From Williamsia sp. (GTDB lineage: Bacteria; Bacteroidota; Bacteroidia; Chitinophagales; Chitinophagaceae), in contig JADCRZ010000055.1 of the NCBI GenBank assembly GCA_015069695.1, positions 1 through 33,805 on the forward strand: 33,805 bases of DNA, written 5' to 3'. The notes beneath the pieces were generated by a model. That model was not told the origin of the DNA. It ran no database searches and was given only the letters and a program-made list of their open reading frames with translations. Both the position numbers and the translations under genes were made by a program. Below are positions 1 through 9,004 of this stretch, in pieces. Position 1 is the first letter of the stretch. Each line of letters opens with the position of its first letter.

Positions 1-2
1 AG

Positions 3-86
3 CCGCTTCCAGGTGTGCGCGTACTGGCACAAGCCTTAGAACGATTATTCTACTTGAAGAAAGGTTATCAGGCCGCTTCTCCTTAA
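3..86 (+). CDS. 3' end of an unidentified protein (partial)
   Basis: The third frame is open from the window edge to a TAA stop at 84-86 and gives about 27 residues ending in LKKGYQAASP. The composition (hydrophobic/charged alternation, no odd codons) looks coding, and a GC-rich hairpin follows immediately, as expected at a gene end. The fragment is too short for me to recognise a family. The alternative is that this is non-coding DNA that happens to be open; the second frame is also open to 109. Confidence 0.35.
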   Translation, partial: PLPGVRVLAQALERLFYLKKGYQAASP

Positions 87-126
87 AACCCCTACAAGAT
101 TAGCCCGGGAGGGATAGGGGTGGGTT
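87..126 (+). terminator. GC-rich hairpin after the partial gene
   Basis: ACCCCTA at 88-94 pairs with TAGGGGT at 115-121, with a CCCGGG palindrome inside the loop. There is no clear U-tract, so this is a hairpin at a gene end rather than a textbook intrinsic terminator. The segment GCCCGGGAGGGATA resembles GCCGGGAGGGGATA at 33399-33412 on the other side of the window, which suggests a small family of G/C-rich intergenic repeats. Confidence 0.4.
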
Positions 127-291
127 CAAGATTGTAAACGCATGAAACCCGCTACCAGCGGAGCCTCTATGCAAGAAGAGCAGCCTCGTATGTAAGTCCA
201 TTGTAACTAAAAGATGATACATGAACCAGGTTTTACTTTCCGGGAAAATCGGAAGACTTGTATGCTTTGGGTATAATGTGGGGAAAATTCA

Positions 292-324
292 TTTGGAAGC
301 AATTTGGGTGCTGAACTATCTTTG
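292..324 (+). promoter_or_regulatory. guaB promoter, Bacteroidota type (TTTG / TATCTTTG)
   Basis: TATCTTTG at 317-324 is a full match to the Bacteroidota -7 element TAnnTTTG, and TTTG at 292-295 lies 21 nt upstream in the -33 position. The box ends 3 nt before the ATG at 328, so the transcript would begin at or next to the start codon. This decides the start of guaB: a TTG at 304 would lie upstream of the -7 box and could not be in the mRNA made from this promoter. Confidence 0.6.
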
Positions 325-327
325 CAC

Positions 328-1827
328 ATGGCAACAAGAAATACGCTCTCCCAGTCTGTTGATTATTCTTCCAAAATTTTTCAAGAAGGTTTAACGTTCG
401 ATGATGTGTTACTTACACCGGCCTATTCACAGGTGTTGCCGCGGGAAGTGAGTACCCAAACACGGTTAACCAAAAATATTTCGCTGAACATTCCGCTTGT
501 TTCTTCCGCCATGGATACAGTTACAGAAGCCATGCTGGCCATCGCACTGGCCCGGGAAGGCGGTCTTGGTATCCTGCACAAAAACATGACCATCGAAGAA
601 CAAACCGAACAGGTGCGCAAAGTAAAAAGAAGCGAAAGCGGCCTGATCATCGACCCGATCACGCTTCATGTAGATGCCCTGATCGGTGATGCCCTGCGGC
701 TGATGAAAGAAAATAAGATCGGCGGTATTCCTATTGTAGACAACAACAAAAAACTGGTCGGCATTTTAACCAACCGTGATCTTCGCTTCGAGACCGACAA
801 GAAACGCAAGGTGCAGGAAGTGATGACCAGGGAAAACCTGATCGTAGCGCCGGAAGGAACCGACCTGGTAAAAGCAGAAAAAATACTCCAGCAATACAAA
901 GTAGAAAAACTGCCTGTCGTAAAAAAAGACGGCACCCTGGTAGGCTTGATCACCTACCGCGACATCCTGCAGGTACAAAGCCATCCCTATGCCGTAAAAG
1001 ATGAATACGGCCGCCTGCGCGTCGGTGCTGCCCTGGGTATTACAAGAGACATGCTCGACAGAGCCGCCGCCCTGCAGCAGATAGGCGTGGATGTAGTATG
1101 CCTCGACAGTGCACACGGCCATAGCAAAGGCGTGATCGAAGCGCTGGAATCGGTCAAGAAAAATTTTAAAAACCTGGAAGTCATTGCCGGCAATATCGCT
1201 ACGGCTGCCGGTGCGGCGGCCCTCGCAGAAGCAGGTGCTGATGCGGTAAAAGTAGGGATCGGTCCGGGTTCTATTTGCACCACCCGCGTGGTAGCCGGTG
1301 CAGGTGTTCCCCAGATCACAGCTATCCTGGAAGCCGCTTCTGAACTGGAAAAGCGAAATGTACCACTCATTGCCGACGGAGGCATCCGCTATACCGGCGA
1401 CATGGTAAAGGCCATTGCTGCCGGTGCCGACACGGTTATGATGGGCAATGTATTTGCAGGCGTGGAAGAAAGTCCGGGTGAAACCATTATCTATGAAGGC
1501 CGCAAATTCAAAGCCTACAGAGGCATGGGTTCTATCGGCGCCATGACGCAGGGAAGCAGCGACCGTTATTTCCAGGATGTGGAAGATGATATAAAAAAGC
1601 TGGTCCCCGAAGGCATCGAAGGAAGGGTGGCCTTTAAAGGCAGCCTGAAAGAAGTGGTACAGCAGTTTACCGGCGGATTGCGCGCAGGCATGGGATACTG
1701 CGGTGCTCCTGATCTGCAGGCGCTAAAGAAAGCTACTTTTATAAAAATCACCAATTCAGGCATCCGCGAAAGCCATGCACACGATATCGAGATCACAAAA
1801 GAATCACCCAATTACAGCCGAAAATAA
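328..1827 (+). CDS. guaB: Inosine-5'-monophosphate dehydrogenase
   Basis: IMP dehydrogenase oxidises IMP to XMP with NAD+, the committed step of guanine nucleotide synthesis in the cytoplasm. The 499-residue protein has the usual bacterial length. It begins with the family hallmark [15 protein letters not shown], carries a CBS-domain pair at roughly residues 105-220 inserted in the TIM barrel, and has the catalytic loop GPGSICTTR with Cys317. [11 protein letters not shown] (phosphate binding) and [10 protein letters not shown] (flap side) are intact. The ATG at 328 was chosen over an in-frame TTG at 304 because the -7 box ends at 324 and homologues start close to the EGLTFDDV block. It is followed after 128 bp by kduI, which is functionally unrelated. 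Confidence 0.97.
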   Translation: MATRNTLSQSVDYSSKIFQEGLTFDDVLLTPAYSQVLPREVSTQTRLTKNISLNIPLVSSAMDTVTEAMLAIALAREGGLGILHKNMTIEEQTEQVRKVKRSESGLIIDPITLHVDALIGDALRLMKENKIGGIPIVDNNKKLVGILTNRDLRFETDKKRKVQEVMTRENLIVAPEGTDLVKAEKILQQYKVEKLPVVKKDGTLVGLITYRDILQVQSHPYAVKDEYGRLRVGAALGITRDMLDRAAALQQIGVDVVCLDSAHGHSKGVIEALESVKKNFKNLEVIAGNIATAAGAAALAEAGADAVKVGIGPGSICTTRVVAGAGVPQITAILEAASELEKRNVPLIADGGIRYTGDMVKAIAAGADTVMMGNVFAGVEESPGETIIYEGRKFKAYRGMGSIGAMTQGSSDRYFQDVEDDIKKLVPEGIEGRVAFKGSLKEVVQQFTGGLRAGMGYCGAPDLQALKKATFIKITNSGIRESHAHDIEITKESPNYSRK

Positions 1828-1955
1828 TCAGCCGGCAAGTGAGCACTGCTTTGACGCAAGTCCCTCCCCTATTAAAGCAAAAACACTGTGCATGCAGTCA
1901 GTTGCGCACAGAGAAGATGAGAACAAAGATTTACTCAATATAAAAATCAACCAAT

Positions 1956-2786
1956 ATGGAACAACGGTATGCCATTGGCGTCTATGAGGCGAAACAGCTT
2001 AATACCCAGCAAATAAGAGAGAACTTCCTGATGGAAAATCTTATGCAGGATAATACCATCCAGTTTGTATACACCCATTATGATCGCATGATGATCGGTG
2101 GGGCAAAACCTACTGCCAAGTTACTGACACTGGAAACCTATCCTGAACTGCGGTCTGAGTTTTTTCTAGAGAGAAGAGAGATCGGTATTATCAATGTAGG
2201 CGGAGATGGTACCGTGGAAGCAGACGGAACTCCTTACTCCGTCTCAAAGATGGACTGCGTCTATGTTGGCAAGGGCGTGAAAAACGTCAGCTTTGCCAGC
2301 ATCAACGCAGAAAACCCCGCCCTGTTCTACCTGCTGTCCAGTCCCGCCCACGAATCTCATCCCACCCAACTGATGAAAGGCCACGAGGCCTCTCCTGTCG
2401 ACCTGGGAAGCCAGGCTACCGCCAACCAACGCACCATCTACAAATACATTTACCTGCAAGGCATTCAAAGCTGCCAGCTGGTAATGGGGTTGACCGTGTT
2501 AAAAGAAGGGTCTGTATGGAATACCATTCCTTCGCATGTGCATGACCGTAGGATGGAAGCTTATTTTTATTTTGATGTACCCGAAGGACAAAGAGTTCTT
2601 CACCTGATGGGACAGCCACAGGAAACCCGGCACCTGTTTGTTGCCAATCACCAGGCCATTGTATCGCCCCCCTGGAGCATCCACTCAGGCTGCGGAACCA
2701 GCAATTATGCTTTTATCTGGGGTATGGCCGGCGAAAACAAAGACTATGGCGATATGGATCCCGTAAGCGTACCAGACCTCCGGTAA
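1956..2786 (+). CDS. kduI: 5-keto-4-deoxyuronate isomerase (KduI)
   Basis: KduI converts 5-keto-4-deoxyuronate (DKI) to 2,5-diketo-3-deoxygluconate in the breakdown of pectin and other uronate polymers. The 276 residues are very close to the 278-residue Escherichia coli enzyme in length and in blocks such as FLERRE(I/L)GVIN-type, YVGKG, HMMGQPQETRH-like and SIHSG. The bicupin zinc ligands can be read as His194, His196 and Glu201 in SHVHDRRME, plus the His in SIHSGCG near residue 243. No KduD, lyase or SusC/D gene is next to it, so it is an isolated copy here. It converges with the methyltransferase-like gene across a 30-bp gap with no obvious terminator. Confidence 0.95.
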   Translation: MEQRYAIGVYEAKQLNTQQIRENFLMENLMQDNTIQFVYTHYDRMMIGGAKPTAKLLTLETYPELRSEFFLERREIGIINVGGDGTVEADGTPYSVSKMDCVYVGKGVKNVSFASINAENPALFYLLSSPAHESHPTQLMKGHEASPVDLGSQATANQRTIYKYIYLQGIQSCQLVMGLTVLKEGSVWNTIPSHVHDRRMEAYFYFDVPEGQRVLHLMGQPQETRHLFVANHQAIVSPPWSIHSGCGTSNYAFIWGMAGENKDYGDMDPVSVPDLR

Positions 2787-2816
2787 ATGTTTGACAGAAA
2801 GAAATGGTGGCCTGTA

Positions 2817-3413
2817 CTAGGTGATGCTTCTGCGCAGAAAGGGAATCAGCTTCGGCGTTCTGCTGGCGTATACCTTGTACCGGTCACCATATTCCATTAC
2901 CAGCTTGCGTTCTTCTATTGATATGCCGATCAGCACATAGGTTGTGCTCACCACACAAGCAATCAGGTTGCTTAAATAAGGAAATAGCAGGAACAACGAC
3001 CACATAAACAAGAGCGTACCGGCATACAAAGGATGACGCATGTAGCGGTGCAATCCTCCTATCTCCAGCACCATCGGCTGCTCCTTTTTGGTAAACACAT
3101 CTACCCCGCTTAAGTTGGCAAAATACTTTTTGATGCATACGCCCATGATGTATGCCCCGATAAGGGCAAGCGGTATACCCAGAAAATAAAGCACAGGTGA
3201 AGAGAGTAACAGGATGCTGCGGTGCCCTAGCTGGAAAATAAGTATAAAGGTCAGCATAGCAAATGCCAGACAGGTATACAACAGGCGGTAATACCTGAAA
3301 TAGGGACCAGTAACCCGCTGCAAAAAAGCTTTCAGCCGCAGTGACGCCAATACACTGTGCAGCAGCCCGAACAAGGACCAGTAAAGTACCAGTAACAAGT
3401 GAAATACAACCAT
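2817..3413 (-). CDS. Isoprenylcysteine carboxyl methyltransferase-like / NnrU-like integral membrane protein
   Basis: A 198-residue, very hydrophobic protein with about five predicted membrane segments. Its C-terminal half has the pattern of the ICMT/PEMT methyltransferase superfamily: GLHRYMRHPLYAG (residues about 119-131), then, after a membrane hairpin, EERKLVMEYGDRYKVYASRTPKLIPF. In that superfamily these blocks bind S-adenosylmethionine at the membrane surface. The acceptor substrate cannot be told from sequence: bacterial members methylate lipids, isoprenoid acids or are uncharacterised, and NnrU-type proteins share the fold. The gene stands alone between convergent kduI and the divergent ABC-F gene. 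Confidence 0.75.
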   Translation of the reverse strand: MVVFHLLLVLYWSLFGLLHSVLASLRLKAFLQRVTGPYFRYYRLLYTCLAFAMLTFILIFQLGHRSILLLSSPVLYFLGIPLALIGAYIMGVCIKKYFANLSGVDVFTKKEQPMVLEIGGLHRYMRHPLYAGTLLFMWSLFLLFPYLSNLIACVVSTTYVLIGISIEERKLVMEYGDRYKVYASRTPKLIPFLRRSIT

Positions 3414-3487
3414 GAGCCTTTCTTTATCACACCAGAATCAGCTACAATGTAAACAATTTTGTATGATGAACAACTGAGGAGCTTATT

Positions 3488-3495
3488 TACCTTTG
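3488..3495 (+). promoter_or_regulatory. -7 promoter box for the ABC-F gene
   Basis: TACCTTTG is a full match to TAnnTTTG and ends 4 nt before the ATG at 3500. I see no good -33 TTTG at 19-21 nt; the nearest TTTG ends 26 nt upstream. The spacing implies a leaderless or nearly leaderless mRNA. Confidence 0.5.
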
Positions 3496-3499
3496 CGCC

Positions 3500-5398
3500 A
3501 TGCATTATGTATCGGTTGAGGGGATCGGGAAAACATTTGGCGTAAAGCCGCTTTTTACAAATATTTCCTTTCACATAGAAGAAGGCGACAAGATAGCCCT
3601 GGTGGCCCGGAACGGCTCGGGCAAGTCTACCCTGCTAAAAATGTTGTCTGGCAAAGAAACGGCTGAAACCGGCAAGATCTGGATCAACCGCGACGTGAAA
3701 GTTGTTTTCCTGGAACAGGAACCTGATTTTGACGACAGCAAAAATATCCTGGACAATATATTTTACCACGATCATCCCCTGATCAATGCAGTCAGGAATT
3801 TTGAAGCAGTGGCTGCTACCGGAACAGAAGAACAGATCGCCTCCGCCATTGGCAGAATGGATGAGCTGGGCGCCTGGAATTTTGAAGCCCAGGTAAAACA
3901 AATCTTATCCAAACTCAACATCCATTACCTGCAACAGGCTGCCGGCACGCTTTCCGGCGGACAGCGCAAAAGGGTGGCGCTCGCCAAAACCCTGATCGAT
4001 ATTGGCTTTGAGAACCAGCACGTGCTGCTGGTAATGGACGAACCTACCAACCACCTCGATGTAGAAATGGTAGAATGGCTCGAACATTTTCTGACGCGGG
4101 ATAATATTACCCTGCTCATGGTTACCCACGACCGATATTTCCTGGATGCCGTATGCTCGGAGATCTGGGAGCTGGACCAGGACAACCTGTATGTATACCG
4201 CGGCGATTATGAAAATTTTCTGGAGAAAAAAGCAGCGCGTCTTGAAAATGCCAGCGCCAGCGTCGACAAGGCCAGAAACCTCTACCGCAAAGAACTGGAG
4301 TGGATGCGCAAGCAACCCAAGGCCCGCACCACCAAGTCAAAAAGCAGAACAGACGCATTTTATGAAGTAGAGAAAAAAGCCCATACCCGGCTCGACCAGC
4401 AAGAACTGGAACTGAACGTTAAGATGAGCCGGCTCGGCGGCAAAATAGCTGAACTCAAAAAAGTATATAAAAAATTCGGCGACAAAACCATCCTGAAGGG
4501 TTTTGATTACACGTTCAAAAAGGGGGAACGGGTAGGTATCATCGGCAAGAATGGTGTGGGCAAATCAACTTTCCTGCATATGCTGCAAGGCATAGAACCA
4601 CCAGACAGCGGAAAAGTAAACATCGGTGAAACCGTGATTTTCGGGAATTACTCCCAGCAGGGTTTGGAGATAAAAGAGGATAAACGGATCATCGAATATG
4701 TAAAAGACATCGCAGAGAACTTTCCACTGGCCAATGGTTCGGTACTAAGCGCCTCCCAGTTCCTGAGCTTATTTTTGTTCCCGCCTGATCAACAGTACAC
4801 GTATATTTCTAAACTGAGCGGCGGCGAAAAGCGGCGGCTGCACCTGCTCAGCATTCTATTCCGCAATCCCAATTTCCTGATCCTTGACGAGCCTACCAAC
4901 GACCTTGACCTGCAAACGCTGGGCGTGCTGGAAAACTTTTTAAGCGAGTACCAGGGTTGTATCCTGATTGTTTCACACGACCGCTATTTTATGGACCGCC
5001 TGGTAGAACACTTGTTTGTATTTGAAGGTGATGGCATGGTCCGCGATTTTCCGGGCAACTACCTCCAATACCGGAACTGGGTAAAAGAACAGGAAAAGCA
5101 GGAAGAAGCACAGCCTGACACGTCTGCCAGCAAAAGAGAAGCAGCTATCTCCCCTGCTCCAGGAAGCGGAGAAGAAAAAAAGAAAAAGCTTTCTTACAAG
5201 GAAAAAAGGGAATTCGGCATGCTGGAAAAAGAGATTGCAGAGCTGGAAAAAGAAAAGGCCGGGATCACCGAAAAAATGAATGATGCCGGCCTGAGCTTTC
5301 AGGAGCTGCAACAACTATCCCTGCGCATCGGTGAGATCAGTGCCTTGCTGGAAGAAAAAGAAATGCAGTGGCTTGTTTACAGTGAGTATGAGCAATAG
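3500..5398 (+). CDS. ABC-F family ATPase, Uup-like
   Basis: ABC-F proteins are soluble twin-ATPase proteins that act on the ribosome, not membrane transporters. The first cassette has Walker A around residues 36-44, signature LSGGQ (151-155) and Walker B LLVMDEPTNHLD (Asp180, Glu181). The linker WMRKQPKARTTKSKSR follows near 270-290. The second cassette has Walker A GKNGVGKST (349-357), LSGGE and Walker B FLILDEPTNDLD (463-464). A charged C-terminal coiled coil (about 555-630) matches the Uup C-terminal DNA/RNA-binding extension, and 632 residues is Uup length. Walker A of the first cassette starts with Ala36 where Gly is usual. The gene is monocistronic and converges with the histidine kinase over 20 bp. 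Confidence 0.93.
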   Translation: MHYVSVEGIGKTFGVKPLFTNISFHIEEGDKIALVARNGSGKSTLLKMLSGKETAETGKIWINRDVKVVFLEQEPDFDDSKNILDNIFYHDHPLINAVRNFEAVAATGTEEQIASAIGRMDELGAWNFEAQVKQILSKLNIHYLQQAAGTLSGGQRKRVALAKTLIDIGFENQHVLLVMDEPTNHLDVEMVEWLEHFLTRDNITLLMVTHDRYFLDAVCSEIWELDQDNLYVYRGDYENFLEKKAARLENASASVDKARNLYRKELEWMRKQPKARTTKSKSRTDAFYEVEKKAHTRLDQQELELNVKMSRLGGKIAELKKVYKKFGDKTILKGFDYTFKKGERVGIIGKNGVGKSTFLHMLQGIEPPDSGKVNIGETVIFGNYSQQGLEIKEDKRIIEYVKDIAENFPLANGSVLSASQFLSLFLFPPDQQYTYISKLSGGEKRRLHLLSILFRNPNFLILDEPTNDLDLQTLGVLENFLSEYQGCILIVSHDRYFMDRLVEHLFVFEGDGMVRDFPGNYLQYRNWVKEQEKQEEAQPDTSASKREAAISPAPGSGEEKKKKLSYKEKREFGMLEKEIAELEKEKAGITEKMNDAGLSFQELQQLSLRIGEISALLEEKEMQWLVYSEYEQ

Positions 5399-5418
5399 CA
5401 GCACTTTCAACAGCAGCA

Positions 5419-6309
5419 TCAAATCTCGACCTTCAGCGTAGCGCCTTCTTCACCTGAGTAATTCAGCTCCATAAAACCATTGAAGAGCTCTATCCGGTTG
5501 CGTATGTTCTCCAGTCCGATATTGTCGGAGGCCAATCTTGCATCCCGGAAAATTCCATCATTCCATACTGTCACAATGATCCGGTCTTCGTCATTGCTGA
5601 GCGCTATGGTCACATATTTTGCATTGGTATAGCGTACAATGTTGTTAAGCTGCTCCTGGATGATCCGGTACAAAACCGTTTTCTTTTCTTTGCTCACCCA
5701 TTGTTCATTAAAATCAACGCTGTTAAAATCAATGTTGATCTTTTTTGACTGGGAGAAGCTGTGTGCAAGATCTTCAATAGAAGGGATGAGACCCAGGTCT
5801 TCCAGGGAAGGAGGCGTAAGTGATTTTGATAAATTCCGGAGTTCGGTAATCACTTCTACAATGTTGTTAGAACTTTTTTTGATCAGCTCTTCATTCATAT
5901 CAGGCTTTTCCATGGCCAATCCCAGGTATAGCTTTGTGGTGGCCAGGATTTGGGTGATGTTGTCGTGCAGTTCTTCTCCCAGCAGCTTGCGTTCGGCTTC
6001 CTGTACGTTGATAATGGCCTGGGCAATTTTACGCTGATAATTGACTTTGTCTTCCAGCATTTTTGCCAGCTGGTTGTTTGTTTCCGTAAGATCTTTGTTG
6101 CCCCGGACAATGCTGTTGTTCAGCTTTCTGCTCACAAAAAAAATAAGGACGGCCGAAAGCAGAATAAATAAGATGCCCTTGAAAGTTTGAATCTCATAAT
6201 ACACCTTCAGGTTATTGTTGGATGCAGACAAGGATATCAGATCAGTAAAACAAATCCAGGCAACTCCAAAAATCAGGAATGCCAAGGTAATTTTCACAGA
6301 TGTGTTCAT
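5419..6309 (-). CDS. Membrane sensor histidine kinase, NarX/DegS class (HisKA_3), orphan
   Basis: The 296-residue protein has two membrane segments (about 6-26 and 44-60) flanking a very short periplasmic loop, a coiled-coil linker, and the HisKA_3 dimerisation/phosphoacceptor block AERKLLGEELHDNITQ with His115. The C-terminal HATPase has an N box (QEQLNNIVRYTNAK) and a G2-like block NIGLENIRNRIELFNG. The G1 region reads VWNDGIFRD: the adenine-contacting Asp of the usual DxGxG is Asn and the second Gly is Phe. Such kinases normally pair with a NarL-type response regulator, but none is encoded in the window. The short loop suggests that it senses membrane or cytoplasmic cues rather than a bulky periplasmic ligand. 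Confidence 0.85.
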   Translation of the reverse strand: MNTSVKITLAFLIFGVAWICFTDLISLSASNNNLKVYYEIQTFKGILFILLSAVLIFFVSRKLNNSIVRGNKDLTETNNQLAKMLEDKVNYQRKIAQAIINVQEAERKLLGEELHDNITQILATTKLYLGLAMEKPDMNEELIKKSSNNIVEVITELRNLSKSLTPPSLEDLGLIPSIEDLAHSFSQSKKINIDFNSVDFNEQWVSKEKKTVLYRIIQEQLNNIVRYTNAKYVTIALSNDEDRIIVTVWNDGIFRDARLASDNIGLENIRNRIELFNGFMELNYSGEEGATLKVEI

Positions 6310-6422
6310 GTATAATTAAGATACTCTGTTTATAATCATACAGATAGGGTTTGGGATATAAACCACAAAAATTAAGAAGTTTTTCTGGAACGCAGTAATT
6401 TTTTCCTCCCCCATCCATAAAA

Positions 6423-7661
6423 TCACTTAGCCTGGGCTAATACTTTGGGCTCTTCCACTTCCTTTATAACCCACCTGAAGAGCAAGGAGTTAATACATCC
6501 AAGCCCCCCGATTACCCACCACAACGCCGTAAATCCACCGGCTGATACGATCTGTGAACCGAGGGCCGGTGCAATAATTTGTCCAAGCGCATAGGTGATG
6601 GAATACAGAGAGGCATACTGTCCTCTGTTTTGCGGAATGGTTCTCGATACCCAGAACGCATTCATGAATGGCATGGCCAGTATTTCGCCAAAAGTGATCA
6701 GGAGGGTTGACGCAAATGCGATCAGGAAGGCAGGAACAAAGGAGATATTCAGGATCATATAAGAAAGCGCGACCAGAAACACACCCAGCGCAATAAACCA
6801 GGTGTTTTTCTTTTTGCCTTCCAGCCTGTACACCACAACCATCTCCACAAAGGCCAGCAGGATGCCGTTGATAGCCATCAGCACACCAATAAGATAAAGA
6901 GAAAGCTGCAACGCTTCCTTGTAGTAAACCGGCTGCAAGGTAAACAGCTGAAAAAAGCAGGTGGCGAACAGGGTGGTCAACAAAAGAAAATACACATACT
7001 TTTTGTCGCGGTAAGGAGAAGGAACAAAAGAACCGGTTTGCTCTTTTTTGTTGTGATGCTGAAAAGCCCTGATAGATTTATAAGGCAGGAAGATCAACAG
7101 CAATACAGCAGCGCCCAAGTTTGTGAGCCCATCTATCCAGAACAGCCAGGTGTAGTTGTGAGAAGCTACAACACCGCCCAAAGCACCACCGGCAGCCCAG
7201 CCTAGGTTGATCGCCAGCCGGTTGAGCGAAAAGGAACGGGTAACATTGCCAGATGTACTATAAGCAGCGATCGCAGTTGCATTGGCTGGCCGGAAGGCTT
7301 CATTGACCACACTCAGCAGAAACGTTGTAAGGCAGATATGCAGCAGGCTGTTCATGAAGCCCAGCACAATAAACAGGGCGCCGCCCCCGCACAAGGCAAT
7401 CAGCTGAACAGCATAGAAGCCGATCCGGTCAGTCAGTTTACCTCCTACCAGGGCACCCGTGATTGAACCCAACCCAAACAAACCCATCACATAACCAGCC
7501 TGTGTAATAGAGTAATTGAGATGCTGTGTAAGGTAAAGGGTCATAAACGGTACCACCATGGTTCCGCTCCGGTTAATGAGCATTACCAGCGACAGCCACC
7601 AGGTTTGGGCCGATAGCCCCCTGTATGCATCTGTGTATAAAGCAACCGTTTTATGAGTCAT
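6423..7661 (-). CDS. Major facilitator superfamily transporter (MdtH/YdeE-like)
   Basis: The 412-residue protein is hydrophobic throughout, with about 12 predicted membrane helices in two halves separated by a basic cytoplasmic loop (YKSIRAFQHHNKKEQTG, near residue 200-215). The loop between helices 2 and 3 carries the MFS motif A variant GGKLTDRIGFYAV. The sequence style suggests a drug/proton antiporter or small-molecule exporter, but the substrate cannot be read from sequence. The gene starts 31 bp after the DUF4197 gene on the same strand, so it could be the distal gene of a thioesterase-DUF4197-MFS transcript. Confidence 0.88.
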   Translation of the reverse strand: MTHKTVALYTDAYRGLSAQTWWLSLVMLINRSGTMVVPFMTLYLTQHLNYSITQAGYVMGLFGLGSITGALVGGKLTDRIGFYAVQLIALCGGGALFIVLGFMNSLLHICLTTFLLSVVNEAFRPANATAIAAYSTSGNVTRSFSLNRLAINLGWAAGGALGGVVASHNYTWLFWIDGLTNLGAAVLLLIFLPYKSIRAFQHHNKKEQTGSFVPSPYRDKKYVYFLLLTTLFATCFFQLFTLQPVYYKEALQLSLYLIGVLMAINGILLAFVEMVVVYRLEGKKKNTWFIALGVFLVALSYMILNISFVPAFLIAFASTLLITFGEILAMPFMNAFWVSRTIPQNRGQYASLYSITYALGQIIAPALGSQIVSAGGFTALWWVIGGLGCINSLLFRWVIKEVEEPKVLAQAK

Positions 7662-7692
7662 ATGCAGCAGTTCGGGTCCGGATCAACCCCAG

Positions 7693-8445
7693 TTATTTGC
7701 TGCTGCCAAACACTTTTTTCAGGATGTCGGTAACTCTTGCTGCGGGATTGGTCCGGATCTTTTTTTCTTCTTCTCCAATGTAATAAAAAATGCCGTTCAT
7801 GGCTCTTTCTGTTACATAGGCGTTGATGTCAGTATTTACCGGTGTGGTAGCCACTTTGTTGTATAAGGTAAATACATCTGTCCAGTATTTTGTGGCATTG
7901 ACTTTTTTGAGAGAGGTTTCTATGACCGGCTTGAAGGCGGCCGTCAGTTCCGGACTGGTGGTTTTTTTCAGGTAATGTGTCGCAGCCGTATCGGTGCCTT
8001 TTAAAATATCCACCGCATCCTGCACCTGCATTTTCTTGATCGAGTTGAGGAAGATAGGGGCGGCTGATTTGGAAGCATCTTCTGCTGCATGGTTCATGCT
8101 CTCTACCGCCTGGTCAACCAGTTTACCCATACCCAGGAGCCGCATTTTCTGTTCTACTTTTCTTACATTTTCCGGTAACAGGATCTTGATAGCTGCATCT
8201 TTAAAAAAGCCATTTACGGAAGACAGTTGATTGGTGGTTTTACTGGTGCCTTGTGTGAGCGCTTCTTTCAAGCCGGCTATAATCTCGTCAGTGGATAATG
8301 CGCCTGCTGAACCCTTGCCTGAATTTAAAACACTGCTTGCCTTTTTCAGAAAGCCGCCCAGTTTAGAGGAGCCGGAATCTTTTTGTTGTGCAAAAGCTTG
8401 CATACCCAGCCAGGTAAGCAGGACAATAAAGACTATTTTTTTCAT
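7693..8445 (-). CDS. DUF4197 family exported protein
   Basis: The 250-residue protein starts with a clear Sec signal (MKKIVFIVLLTWLGMQAFAQ, cleavage after AFA), so it is exported to the periplasm or outer membrane. The mature part matches the DUF4197 pattern: LSTDEIIAGLKEALTQG, IKILLPENVRKVE, a long helical region, and near the C-terminus VTERAMNGIFYYIGEEEKKIR. No biochemical role is established for this family. An open frame continues upstream to 8508, but only the ATG at 8445 puts the signal peptide at the N-terminus. It lies 10 bp downstream of the thioesterase gene, suggesting co-transcription. Confidence 0.88.
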   Translation of the reverse strand: MKKIVFIVLLTWLGMQAFAQQKDSGSSKLGGFLKKASSVLNSGKGSAGALSTDEIIAGLKEALTQGTSKTTNQLSSVNGFFKDAAIKILLPENVRKVEQKMRLLGMGKLVDQAVESMNHAAEDASKSAAPIFLNSIKKMQVQDAVDILKGTDTAATHYLKKTTSPELTAAFKPVIETSLKKVNATKYWTDVFTLYNKVATTPVNTDINAYVTERAMNGIFYYIGEEEKKIRTNPAARVTDILKKVFGSSK

Positions 8446-8455
8446 AAATACTGAT

Positions 8456-8893
8456 TTAAGAAATCCATTCAAATTCTTTATCCCGTGGCATATTACCGAA
8501 TGTTTCATGAACTTCTGCTGGAGGAATCGTTAATTTTCGCTTCCTCGTATCAAGCCATGCACCATCCAGGGTAATAATAGCCGCTACAACGTCTCTGTTT
8601 TTATAAATCGTATGCCTGATCGTCCATTTGTAATAATCCGACCGGGCCCTGTATAACGACAGATTTATCTGTACTGCATCCTGTATGCCAAGTTCCCTTT
8701 TAAACACACATTCTTCCCTGAAAATGACCGGTCCAAATCCATGCTCTTGCATCAGCCGAACAGGGAGTCCGTTTTGCTGCAAAAAGCTGATGCGGGCGCT
8801 GGCACCCCAGTCGTAGTAAGCGGAATGACGCACATGAAAATTAGGATCCAGGTCAGCCCAGCGGATCTCTACTTCTTTGATAAATAGATCCAT
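8456..8893 (-). CDS. Acyl-CoA thioesterase, hot-dog fold (4HBT family)
   Basis: A 145-residue single hot-dog domain, the normal length for the 4-hydroxybenzoyl-CoA thioesterase/YbgC class. The active-site block is RWADLDPNFHVRHSAYYDW (residues 11-29); the Asp residues and His20 occupy the positions used for catalysis in this class. These enzymes hydrolyse acyl-CoA or acyl-carrier thioesters; the chain length preferred here is unknown. It is the first gene of a probable minus-strand operon with the DUF4197 and MFS genes. Confidence 0.88.
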   Translation of the reverse strand: MDLFIKEVEIRWADLDPNFHVRHSAYYDWGASARISFLQQNGLPVRLMQEHGFGPVIFREECVFKRELGIQDAVQINLSLYRARSDYYKWTIRHTIYKNRDVVAAIITLDGAWLDTRKRKLTIPPAEVHETFGNMPRDKEFEWIS

Positions 8894-8950
8894 GCAATAA
8901 AATTTACCGTGTATTTAGCCGTTAATGGTATGTTGGAAGACGAACAATCG

Positions 8951-8982
8951 TTGAGGCATATAAGCAAATTATGATACTTTTG
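8951..8982 (+). promoter_or_regulatory. Promoter of the FKBP gene (TTG / TACTTTTG)
   Basis: TTG at 8951-8953 is followed after 21 nt by TACTTTTG at 8975-8982, a full TAnnTTTG match. This is the cleanest complete Bacteroidota promoter in the window. It leaves a leader of roughly 20 nt before the ATG at 9005. Confidence 0.65.
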
Positions 8983-9004
8983 CCAACTTAAAATTTATTA
9001 TTAC

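Noticed and set aside
121-200. tRNA-like GGTTCAAG sequence upstream of guaB
   Set aside because: No acceptor, D or anticodon stem can be drawn around it.
304-327. Upstream TTG start for guaB
   Set aside because: It lies upstream of the -7 box at 317-324, so it would not be in the transcript, and the extra residues do not match the IMP dehydrogenase N-terminus.
6367-6403. AAAAATTA / TAATTTTT inverted repeat after the MFS gene
   Set aside because: Eight-base AT-only arms with a 21-nt loop are too weak to call a terminator.
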